Assembly: GCF_964355755.1 (NCBI RefSeq)
Contig: NC_092674.1
Span: forward strand, 3,973,001-4,037,000
Origin: Antedon mediterranea
Lineage: Eukaryota; Echinodermata; Crinoidea; Comatulida; Antedonidae
DNA length: 64,000 nt
Direction: 5' to 3'
Part shown: one piece after another, positions 46,301-55,314 of the stretch
Position numbering within the stretch: the stretch's first letter is position 1
Layout: each line of letters starts with the position of its first letter
Made by a program: the position numbers and the translations under genes
Notes under the pieces: model-generated
Told to the model about the DNA's origin: nothing
The model's database searches: none
The model's input: only the letters and a program-made list of their open reading frames with translations

Positions 46301-49300
46301 GGCATTAAAATATGTTGGTTAAAAACATCCAAGGCCTCCAGCATTGGAGGGCCACTTAGGGTTCCTAAACCAGGGGCCTCATGTCTCTATGTACGCCACT
46401 GATTGAAATGATCTTGTGCAAAATCTCAATAATCAAAATCACTTTTGATTTCTAGTTCGTAGTGTTAAATGTGGGAAGAGTGGTGATAGCATAGTCAAGA
46501 ATTACAACCTGGTTTCTGTCAGATGGTCTGCAGAAAAATTTCCAAAGGTATTACTGTTCAATTACTGTATGAATTTTAAATTCAATAAACAATGCATGCA
46601 TAAATATATTTAATAATCCCCGATTTGAACTAGAAATTGATGACTAAACCAATAGTGCAGTACCTACAGTAGCACTATCAGAACACCATAGACCCTTCTT
46701 AACATGTACACACGTACATGTATGTACTATTAATAATTATGTGGGACGCTTTTAGACATATAGAAATATGTGCCAATGTGGAACTCTTTAATAGTAGTAA
46801 TAAGCACGCACCTGTTACAATATATCTATTTTCAGTTAAAGCCTACGGTTTCCAACTTCCACTATTTAGACGAGCAACACATGTTGGTAGCTATTAAAAA
46901 TTCGGACAGTGACGAGTCATATGGTGAAATACATTTTTTTAATACAGTATTACATTTTGGTCATACCCTCTGGGTTGTAAATGCCCAGCTTGAGAGGAGA
47001 ATGGACTATTAGTATCAGCCTGTTAAGCTCTGTCTACACTATCAAACATTATGTGACAAAACAATGTGATGTGCCAATAAATGGACGTGATGATGTCATA
47101 TCACTACCATATTTAAGCATACCACTACTATATTTGAGCACATCACACTTTTTTGTCAAAAGTGTAGACAGAGCCTTACTTTGGTCATATCCACTGGGTT
47201 GTTTTTTAAAAAAGTTTTAAAAGCTGTATACCTTCCTTCTGATCGATATTTAATCTGATTTCAGGACCAAAAAAAGTGTCCTCTTAATAGATGTGTCCCC
47301 TGCATACGAGATGGCCATAGTGTTAAATATGTATTACTACCCCGCATTAGTTTCACAGAAAGTTCCCCCTTAAGCGTGGTTCCCACTAGAGACGCAACAC
47401 AAGGACGTACCGCAACGCAAGTGAATTGACCAATCACGAGCGATGCCTTATTCGCTTGTGATTGCTAACTGTCTATAACTTCGCTTGTCATTGGTTAAAA
47501 AGCTTGCGTTGCGTTTACGTCCTTGCGTTACGTTCTAGTGGGAACCAAGCTTTATTTAGAGTGTCGTGTCCCAAAGGTTCCACTACATTGCATTTCTATT
47601 TTGTTTGATGTGTGTATCTCTGTTAAAGGTGAATTTGTGATTGCATTAAAAAACAAGTTAAGCACTGATCCAGTGGAATTTAAGTCAAATTTGACCCACA
47701 ATGGATTGAGGACAGGAAATGTCAGGTGTGTAGTCTTTGATAATACCATATATGAGTATAATCCCATGCTCAATTTAAATTTTCCCTTGCTTATATATGC
47801 CATGCTAAATTGTTATCCTATGCTAAATTATCCTCCCATGCTCAATTATAATCCAATGCTCAATAATAAACCCATGCTCAATTGTAATTTATTTTTATTT
47901 ATAATTGAATTTATAAATTTGGATACGATACTTTAGTTAATCCATTGTTAATGCAGTTCGAGTGTAATCCCACTCGCTACTTTGCACCAAATTTCTAACC
48001 CAGCAACACACCTCCCTCCCCCCCCCCCCACCCACCCAGTGACTATATACAGAAATTTGTTGTAAAATTCTACTCATTTGTTTTCTATTGTAAAAAAAAT
48101 GTACATCTGTTTAATTAGTAAAAATACGTTATAAATGTTGTTTCAATTTTTATTTATGTATTAATATTATAGAGGAAAGATGCATATTAAAGCCAGAGAC
48201 GAAAGCGCATATGGTGCCTGTGTCAGACCGAGAACGTACGGTAAGAAATAATTGGAAAAATAAATTTGTGTGCAGTTTTTTCCTGTGTTTTAAAACCTGT
48301 AAAAGAGTTTATCTGTAGAAACTCAGGAAATACAATTTCAGTAGTTTTAAACCAAAAATATTAAAAATGTATTTTTTACACAAACCCGTTTTTTTTCTTT
48401 ATAGATTTGGTCAAGTTTGATGATCGATCAGACACTGCCAGCTCAATTGATTCTCATGACATTTTATCAGATAACTATCCACCACCACTTAGTAAACCCA
48501 AAAAAACAGGTAGTACTGTTGGTTTTACCACTTATATTGTATTTAAATTTCAATAAGTTTGTGGGTAAAAAGAATGATGTATTTCACAATGTGTCATATT
48601 CCATATAATGTGAATTATTTAGTGGAGTAGAGAATACTGGTACTATACCTTGATTCTGGGATGGGAAAACATGCTAAAGTGTCAAAGGTCAAATTATTAT
48701 TTTATATATTTTTTTTAACCATATTTAATGAGGGTGGTCCATCCAGCTATTGCTGATCATTAGGGACCCAAGACAAACATATATACAAGATGCTCTACAT
48801 AAACAAAGTCTTATTACTGGAGTAATTTTGTCCTTAGAAAAAATCCTGTGACGGGACTTGAACCCAGGACCCTTGGAGTGGTAGCCAAGCATCATAACCA
48901 CCGAGCCACAACTCCACTCCAAATTTATAGCAGTTGCTTGTTAGTAAAAATAAGAAAACCATGGATTATTTCAGGCAAACTGTATGACATAATTATGGTT
49001 ATTATGGCAGGGGTTCTGGTTCCAATTCAGCTCCTGACAATTTTACAGCAGTCGGTGAGGTCTGCTGTTCCTGTTGCCTAATCTGTACAATATTAACAAT
49101 TTACCAAACTTTTTTAAGGTCTAGTTAGACTGTTTGATTGGAATAACAGGTCACAGCCTGACCACTGTCACACACAGGACACCAGCTTGCAAGTTCCAGG
49201 GTTGCGCCATGACTTATCTAACCAATTGTCCAACTCGTCTAACGCTACCACACCAGACAGCGATTCCAGCATGTTCACCTCGCACCGTCCTGGATTGTTG

Positions 49301-52300
49301 ACCCCTGTACACCAGAACGAAGTTAACGACAAGGGTGAACATTCTGAAAAGGACAATTCTGAAAATCCAGAGGACTTTGAAAACCCATTTTTCCCTCCTA
49401 GTCTACCACCACGAAACATTCTTGGACATGATAATTTAGCATTTCAGAATGGAGGAAGCCTTTCATCAAATTGTTCAACTCGAAGTGAGATCAAGCCCCC
49501 AACAAACAATCCACCAGCACTGCCGCCACGTCCTGCCACGCTTGATAAGTCAGAAAAGTTGATATCGAAACCCAGAAACGCCGTCACGAAAACACAGTCG
49601 GACGGTTCTGCCGACGCACCTCCTGTGCCTGCTAGAAGAAATGCGCAACGTCCACCAGAGGTGGAATTTGATCTTGCAAGACAGGTTCAACAAAATCAAC
49701 GCGCATCAAAGGTTAGACAAATACGTGACTTCTATGAGGGAAACAAGCTCAAGAGGCACGAAAAAGTGTCTGCTACCCCTTCTGCTCCCCTTGCTAACTC
49801 TCATACCCACTCCTCCCAGAATTATCAATGGCAAGAATATCGACACAAGGTAAATACCAAGGAAAATAAGCAAATAGTAACAGATGATGAACCGCCACCA
49901 CTACCAGTCAAGGGTAGGGCTGGTTTGTTAGAGTTTGAGGTATTTCATTCTTCAAATTATTCAAAATTGATACCGTTTTATTTTGCTTGCTTTAATTACT
50001 CAAAAAGTGCATTTAAGGTCGTCTCTGGAGAAATAGACAATATTAGAAAAATGTTTGTACTTTTTCACAACTTGGTAGTGAATGATAGTTTTTCATTTTC
50101 TGCTGTTTACCACCACAAAATCGAAAACAAATATTATTACTTCAGAGCTTGCCATTGAATGCTGATCAAGTATTTTCTTTATTATGCATCTAAGGCTCTG
50201 TCCACACTATCAAACTTTATGTGACAAAAAAATGTCATGTGCCCACATGATGTCATATCACTACCATATTTCGGCATATCACTACCATATTTGGGCACAT
50301 CATACTTTTTTTTGTTAAACTAGTTTGATAGTGTAGATAGAGCTGATAGATCATTTTGATTGCTTCTTGAGTATTGGTATTTCACTAGCTTCTATGTTAT
50401 TGCAACTGAATATTCAAATATTTATTCTTCTTAAACTTTATTGCTTTGAAATACATTGGTGATTTTGGCAAACATTGGGCGATTTTGACTTAAATAAAAC
50501 ATTGTGTGAGTTGGGTAAACAACACAGTGCCATTTGGTTACACAAACATGGTGCAATTTTGTTGAATGACTGCAGTTCATTTTGGATTTTTTTTGTTGGG
50601 AATTTATTTGGATAAACAAGCATGATGCAAATTGGTTACACATACATTACATCGGAAAAAACAAATTGAAATATATTCTTTACCAAAAAAAAAGAAATTC
50701 ATTTCACTATTATGATCAATTCGTACCCACTGGCACAGATCCTGTTTGGAGGACCTTACTACATAGATACCGAAATGATCATCTACATCTCTTCCCAAGT
50801 CTATATTTATTGAACACTGGACACATACTTCCCTATCCTTGAGCTTGTTTATACTCAATTACTGTATTATACTTTTAAGAATGTTGTGACAGTAACCTGG
50901 TAAGGATGCATTGTGCTAACAGAGTGCTTTAAACTTAAAGCTCTGTCTACACTATCAAACCATAAACGCTACCATATTTGGGCACATCACACTTCTTTTT
51001 TTCAAACTAGTTTGATAGTGTAGACAGAGCTTTAGAATAACCATGATTTACATTGTAGCAAGGAAAAAAAATGTCTTTGATTGTAGAAGAAATACTGCTA
51101 TGCTGGTGAAATGTTGCTGAAGTCGCACACCTGCTTCTTAAATTATTTGCATAAGTCAATCCACCAGGTGGTGCCTGCCTGGTGCAGACTCAGAATTCAT
51201 TCTCATAAAGGTGGAGTTGGAGTGTGTGCAGTAAATTCCCCCTCCCCCCAACATTTCACATATTTTCACTCTTCACAGCGTAGATAAAACTCTCTATGGA
51301 TCCAGGATTTTTAAACGGAGGAGCGCTGATAATAATATAAAAATAGATATTGACAAAGTTGTTCATTCACATTTATTTACACATTTTATTAAAAAAGCAA
51401 GCATACATTCATAATAAGTTAAATGGTAACAGTAAATAGGAGCTGTTTCAGGGATTGGAAATAGAATTAAAAGAACTTGTCTTATACCAACCCCTAAACA
51501 GAAAAAAAAGACAAAATAAACAACTGCATTTACATATCATTTGCTAATGTTAGATATATAAATTATAATCCTACAAAATTCATAAATGTTTCAGATATTT
51601 CATTTAACAAATCAAAATTTAACTACAGCACATTGTGATTGTATTTGGAAATATATGTTTTTTTAACATTTTTATTTAACATTTTAAGGTTTTTACAACA
51701 TGTAGTAGTAGTAGTTCATAATGTCATTTTAGCTGTCAACAACAGGAGCTTGTGATCCAACCATTACCTCGCTGGAGCAACTCATTTATTGTACATGATA
51801 TAGACCACGTAAGAGTGTAATTTCACTCTTCCGTGGTATAGACACAGCCATATCATTCATTCATAAGTTCTGTCTACACTATCAAACTTAATGTGACAAC
51901 AAAATATGATATGCCATATACAGTATGGACATATCACTACCATATTTGGGCATACCACTACCATATTTAAGCACATCCCACTTTTTTGTTTGATACTGCA
52001 GACAGAGCTTTAGTTAGCATTTTGTTATCCTAACTGTACTGTTAACATATACTGCTTCACAATATAATGCATGTTTACACTATGAATTTAGTATTAAAAG
52101 AATGAAGCCTTGTGCATACTTTAGTTAATGGAACAGTGCACGTTGCTTTGTATAGGTATGTGGTATGGGATACACATATTAACCATTTTTTTGATATTTA
52201 ATCATGACCATTTAGAATAGAGAGTCATGAATATTCATCTATCCAGGTAATATTATATTTCATATGACCATATTATGAAGAATTAATGAATCTTGATTCT

Positions 52301-52868
52301 GGACTCCAAATTGTTTGGAAAACAGCGGATTTGATGATTTTTAAAAGATAGAGTTTATTGCATAAGAGATGAGATTGTGAGAATGAATAATTTTTTTCTC
52401 AAAAACCTACCATTTTCACCCAATTCTCTGTACTGTATCTCCATGGCATTGTATATCCGGTATCATGTATACAGTGTCACAAATGGATCACAGATTATGA
52501 TGCAAACCTCACATGTGATGCTGTATCACAGAATTATAGATACAGTACCAAGAATTGGTTACCGTTTTATTGAATTTGATAATTATAGTTGTTTCATTGT
52601 AATGAAGCTGAATGTTCTTGATTTTAAAATAACACCTTTTCTTTTCCCTTAGGATTATGATTCCTTACGGAGACCTAACACAATTTCCGAATGGCTTGGA
52701 TTGCTGGAACTTCCACAGTACACCCAACATTTGATCTGCAACGGTTGGGACAGCATTGATTTTCTCATTACAGTTACGGATTCAGACTTAATAATGGCGG
52801 GGGTAAATAATGCCACCCATCGTGAACGAATGTTAGCAAGTATCGTTGCAATGGCTTTCTGTAAATAG
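37369..52868 (+). CDS. INPPL1: SH2 domain inositol 5-phosphatase (SHIP2), 25 coding exons, 1284 aa
   Basis: Exons: 37369-37523, 37675-37741, 38619-38760, 39241-39469, 39811-39901, 40244-40327, 40667-40879, 41017-41158, 41338-41432, 42184-42286, 42669-42871, 43201-43318, 43590-43686, 44030-44268, 44384-44472, 44891-44972, 45909-45998, 46109-46237, 46456-46547, 46836-46923, 47629-47725, 48173-48240, 48405-48509, 49119-49939, 52653-52868; total 3855 nt, every junction in frame. It removes the 5-phosphate from PI(3,4,5)P3 to give PI(3,4)P2, damping PI3K/insulin signalling at the membrane. SH2 is at residues 12-110 (WYHGAIGR, FLVR 35-38). Phosphatase motifs are GTYNMG, VIGTQE, FVGTY, FWFGDLNYRL (~612), PSWCDRVLWKS (~694) and SSDHSPV (~724). 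A C2-like region, a Pro-rich tail (ALPPRP, PPVPARR, EPPPLPVK) and a SAM domain (ISEWLGLLELPQYTQHLI) follow. The SAM domain favours SHIP2 over SHIP1. Human SHIP2 is 1258 aa. No NPxY motif is seen in the tail. Confidence 0.96.
37744..37778 (+). repeat. GTTTA pentanucleotide microsatellite
   Basis: About six tandem GTTTA units begin three bases after the exon 2 donor of INPPL1, so the repeat borders a splice site. Confidence 0.85.
37780..38115 (-). pseudogene. LINE reverse transcriptase C-terminal fragment
   Basis: The minus-strand frame 38106-37825 reads YDRRIRGDLIEAYKIVKGFE, then SRITRGHHLRFFKP, then FSQRVINHWNSLPADVVNSE and FKNRID. This is the conserved end of CR1/L2-like LINE polyproteins. 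It is 5'-truncated in INPPL1 intron 2, and a MITE has inserted at its upstream edge (38122). Confidence 0.88.
38122..38269. mobile_element. Palindromic MITE copy in INPPL1 intron 2
   Basis: Both ends present (AGCTCTGTCTACATCATC; GTAGACAGAGCT). The interior is in reverse orientation. No clear TWA duplication (TGA/TAG). It abuts the LINE fragment. Confidence 0.85.
38985..39235 (-). mobile_element. 3' end of a LINE, inverted copy
   Basis: Reverse complement of the type at 24100-24385: GAGGGTCCCTAATGATCTG, GCTGGATGGATC, preceded by the same AT-rich leader. In INPPL1 intron 3, directly before exon 4. Confidence 0.75.
40386..40517. mobile_element. Palindromic MITE, left end lost, INPPL1 intron 6
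   Basis: Starts within GATGTGCCCAAATATGGTAG. The centre has a duplicated CATGTCCCTA-ATGGGCACATCA block. The right terminal repeat is worn (GATAGTGTCAATAGATAGAG). Confidence 0.78.
41803..41934. mobile_element. Palindromic MITE copy in INPPL1 intron 9
   Basis: Ends AGCTACACTACACTATC and GTGTAGACAGCT. TAA on the left and TTA on the right. Confidence 0.82.
41945..42060 (+). mobile_element. tRNA-derived SINE fragment
   Basis: GTGTGGCCGAGCAGTTAAGA resembles the 5' half and A box of a Leu/Ser-type tRNA, followed by GGTCCAAGGCTC as a weak B box. No tail repeat is seen. Confidence 0.45.
42309..42485. mobile_element. Small hAT-like element
   Basis: Begins CAGGCACGGATTTAGACAG and ends GCTGGATCCACCTCTG, the CAGGGGCGGATCC-type ends seen on hAT MITEs. 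GCCCCC tracts lie inside both ends. No clear 8-bp duplication. In INPPL1 intron 10. Confidence 0.6.
43330..43466. mobile_element. Palindromic MITE copy in INPPL1 intron 12
   Basis: Left end CTCTGTCGACACTAGC, right AGTTTGATAGTGTAGACAGA. Interior shortened. Both ends slightly worn. Confidence 0.8.
45140..45375. mobile_element. hAT-like element carrying an 18-bp minisatellite
   Basis: TCGGTGGCGTAACTGCAATG looks like a hAT left end. AGGGCCACTTGGAATCCTCAG and CCTCTGTGT near the right match 46350-46395 in the next such element. The interior is expanded by the tandem repeat at 45183-45291. Confidence 0.5.
45183..45291 (+). repeat. 18-bp minisatellite, six copies
   Basis: CCCTAGAGCTTACAGGGG is repeated six times in near-perfect register in INPPL1 intron 16. 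Unit ends are complementary (CCCTNNNN/AGGGG), so junctions form GGGGCCCT. The repeat creates a spurious RAYRGP-repeat ORF. Confidence 0.95.
46245..46400. mobile_element. Small hAT-like element in INPPL1 intron 18
   Basis: CAGTGGCCCTGAAGCTTATG on the left and TGTACGCCACTG on the right give complementary ends. It shares GGAGGGCCACTTAGG and GGGGCCTCATGTCTC with 45140-45375. Confidence 0.55.
47026..47175. mobile_element. Palindromic MITE copy in INPPL1 intron 20, TTA duplication
   Basis: TTA at 47023-47025 and 47176-47178. The left terminal repeat is intact. The right one is internally deleted (GTCAAAAGTGTAGACAGAGC). Confidence 0.87.
47373..47551. mobile_element. Second Harbinger-type MITE family, intact copy, TTA duplication
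   Basis: TTA at 47370-47372 and 47552-47554. Ends AGCGTGGTTCCCACTAGAGA and TTCTAGTGGGAACCAAGCT. Inner repeats CCGCAACGCAAGTGAATTG and AGCTTGCGTTGCGTTTACG. 179 bp, no coding. Ends and TTA target resemble, but are distinct from, the AGCCTGGTTTCC family at 12.6 kb. Confidence 0.88.
47757..47890 (+). repeat. Degenerate short tandem repeat around CCCATGCTCAATT
   Basis: ATGCT(C/A)AATT recurs seven times with spacings of roughly 15-35 bases in INPPL1 intron 21. It generates a repetitive ORF (PMLNYNPMLN) that is not a gene. Confidence 0.75.
48725..48925 (-). mobile_element. tRNA-derived SINE with LINE-like tail
   Basis: On the minus strand: GGAGTGGAGTTGTGGCTCGG, an A-box-like TGGCTCGGTGG, then GGGTCCTGGGTTCAAGTCCC (B box). 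A body with CTTTGTTTATGTAGAGCATC follows, and the tail is GGGTCCCTAATGATCAGC plus CTGGATGG. The tail equals the LINE end at 24330-24365. In INPPL1 intron 23. Confidence 0.85.
50193..50343. mobile_element. Palindromic MITE copy in INPPL1 intron 24
   Basis: Ends GGCTCTGTCCACACTATC and GTGTAGATAGAGCT. Central block shortened. Two subrepeats kept. Confidence 0.85.
50939..51031. mobile_element. Palindromic MITE, short internal-deletion copy
   Basis: Both 18-bp ends are perfect, but the centre is deleted, leaving one CTACCATATTTGGGCACATC. TAA left, TTA right. In INPPL1 intron 24. Confidence 0.86.
51865..52009. mobile_element. Palindromic MITE copy in INPPL1 intron 24
   Basis: Third copy in the same 2.7-kb intron. 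Ends AGTTCTGTCTACACTATC and CTGCAGACAGAGCT. ATA/TTA flanks. Confidence 0.84.
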
Positions 52869-53591
52869 GTTCTCATTCCATCAGTATGTGTCTCAGTGCT
52901 CTTTTCTATAGTTATTGCACATAAAAAAATATTTCGCTTATTTTTTCGCGTCCACTATAGACAATTTTAGTAATTTGATGTAATCATGTTCCAGTTTCTC
53001 TAAACTAAAATGCTCATTAAGTATATTTAAAAAAAATGTTTTTTAGGATTGCTTATAAAATTAAATGGGTTTTCCGAGTGTTTCTGTCTCATCATAGAAT
53101 CTATGACTTCAACATTGAAGAAAGGAACTTTAAAAATAATTTAGAGCTTTACAACACAATTGAAAAACTTATCCTTTTTCCAATAGACGTTAATCACTAA
53201 CTAATGTACTTTGACCACTACTGAGCGCAATACAAATAGTAATGATAATTATAATATCGGTACCGTGAAGTTGCCTTAAAGTGCTTTAGAATATTATTTT
53301 TTTATAAAAGTTACTATTTAAGAAGCATTATAATTATATAAATCCATTTACCTATAATATATATAAATTTGAGTATTACTGAAATCATATACGTCCCACT
53401 TTGTACACGATTACACTTTATAATAATTTATATTTGAATTGCCAGTAGATTAAAAAATATTTCATATCATCTTGGAATTAAATTTAACCAATGCATGTAT
53501 AAGAACTAGAATTTAAATTAGATAAACATTATACTGTTATAATTGTATTAAACTACTGTGGAATAGCTTTTGCGTCAGGGAGTTGAGTAAT

Positions 53592-53742
53592 TGGTCAGAT
53601 GTTTTGCCCTACTCTGACGTAATAAAAAAGTACATTTGAGAATACTTGCGAAAAAATTCGCAAGTAATTCTCGGGTGGGACTCGAACCCACGTATGTGTA
53701 TGAAGTAAAAATTACGTCAGAGTAGGGCAAAACATCTGACCA
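53592..53742 (-). mobile_element. Inverted repeat enclosing a tRNA-like B-box segment
   Basis: TGGTCAGATGTTTTGCCCTA (continuing to 53623) is repeated in inverse at 53711-53742, a 32-base arm. Between them the minus strand reads ACGTGGGTTCGAGTCCCACC, a perfect Pol III B box in a T-arm hairpin, followed by an AT hairpin ACTTGCGAATTTTTTCGCAAGT. The arm itself contains an A-box-like TGGTCAGATG. A tRNA-derived SINE that has formed a foldback is likely. Confidence 0.7.
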
Positions 53743-54438
53743 TTATACTGTTACTTAGGCCTGGTAAATGTAACTTTCTTCTATAGGGTTAGAGTTCTAT
53801 ATGGCTAGAGTAGAGCGTTGTGCTCAAATGGCTAGGGGGTTGCACAGGCCCTCATTTTTGAGGCATGATCACATTTAACCTAACACACTCCTAGAATGCC
53901 CTTCAGGACTGCAATTTACATCACACTCTGGGCTCATGTACCTACGGGACTGGGCCTACGATCAGTGGTTATCCCCAGTTTTATACCACCGCATAGTTCC
54001 CTATGATGTCATAAAGAGATAACACATGGTGCCAGACATCCTTGTCCTTTTTGATTATTTTTTTTTTAAATCTGACCAATTCTAGTTTCAAATACTGGTA
54101 ATAATCAAGTTAATCAATTGGATTAATTATTCCATTCCACTAAGCGTGATCAAATTTCCTCTTAATTGACTACATTAGTATTTTAATTATGTAAAACTGT
54201 AGACATACTTTTATTTGTTGATGCTAATAATTATTTATTTTTAATGTTGATATGATTGTTTAACGCAAGCTTTCTAATAATACAAAATACCAAGTAATTA
54301 AAATGAATGTTTAGGCAAAACTAATAAATTAAAGACTTCAAAGGTTTGTAGTGACAATTTATTATAAGGGGACACCTTCCAGGACCCAACAAAGTGGCCC
54401 CTTGAACCCAGTGGCTGTATTTATTATTCACACTAGCA

Positions 54439-54476
54439 ACTTAGGCCATAGACAATGAATTTTTCTATGGCCTAAG
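54439..54476. other. Perfect 14-bp stem hairpin
   Basis: ACTTAGGCCATAGA, an 11-12-base AT-rich loop, then TCTATGGCCTAAGT. If INPPL1 has a long 3' UTR this would be a strong RNA stem. Otherwise it is a small palindrome without known role. Confidence 0.6.
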
Positions 54477-55201
54477 TAGAAACATCCTTTAAAGAAGTTT
54501 TCCTATCTTAATAAATAGCATTTGTATTGTAATATGTTGAATGTTGTGCTGTAGGTTTGTTTAAAAAACATTTTATGAACATTATTAAATACTTATTGAC
54601 TTAAGTGAATAGTTATAGCATTTAAAGGGAATTCTAACTTAATTAATTGAGTGATTTGATTAAGTGTTGTGATGAATATGGCCACTGACCACTTGTAACG
54701 ATTTGGATCAAATAATTGCATTAAATATTTTTACAATGCTAAGTCTTTCTAACAGTCTGCAATATATAATGTCTGGCCGGCTTTTTCCAGTACCATCTTA
54801 AATGTATATATAGCAATTACAAAAAATTTACATTAAATTTATACAGTATTGACTGCTTAAAAATAGGTGACTATTAAAAAGCTAATTGTAATGTAAATAT
54901 TATATTGTACAGTAGAATATGAATGACTGAATATATGTAGCTACTTCCATCAGTATGTTGAAGGTTTTTAATATACGGTACTTTTTTTTACAAAGTCTAT
55001 TCATGTCCATATTTTGTAACTATGAGAATGCTAGTTTACCTCTTGTTTATTAAAAGCAAACCATTTCTTACAAAAAAATACGACATTTTTTGCGTTGTCT
55101 TTTTTTTTTTTGTATCGTCAATACACCAACAATAATATTATGTACCTTTAAACAAATTTGACACGTTTGGCACCTCATACACAAGGTTGTTCTACTTTTT
55201 T

Positions 55202-55210
55202 CACTTCCGG
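55202..55210 (+). promoter_or_regulatory. ETS-type site upstream of ATG3
   Basis: CACTTCCGG (inverse CCGGAAGTG) lies about 105 bases before the ATG3 start codon, a usual distance for housekeeping promoters. No TATA box is evident. Confidence 0.5.
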
Positions 55211-55314
55211 ATGTGATCAACTGGATTGACCTTTCGTAAATCTACGACATAAGGGAGTTTGTGTTTAGTGGGGAATTTGTGTATTAAAATCATACAGATA
55301 TTTAGTCCTAAAAA

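Larger units (their letters stand above)
52869..55314. other. INPPL1 3' flank and ATG3 upstream region
   Basis: No further gene is seen. The proximal part is presumably INPPL1 3' UTR. It holds a SINE-like tail (CTGAGCGCAATACAAATAGT at about 53222), the tRNA-like inverted-repeat element at 53592-53742, a piece of the 36.6-kb element family at 53861-53935 and a hairpin at 54439. AT-rich sequence leads to the ATG3 promoter. Confidence 0.5.
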
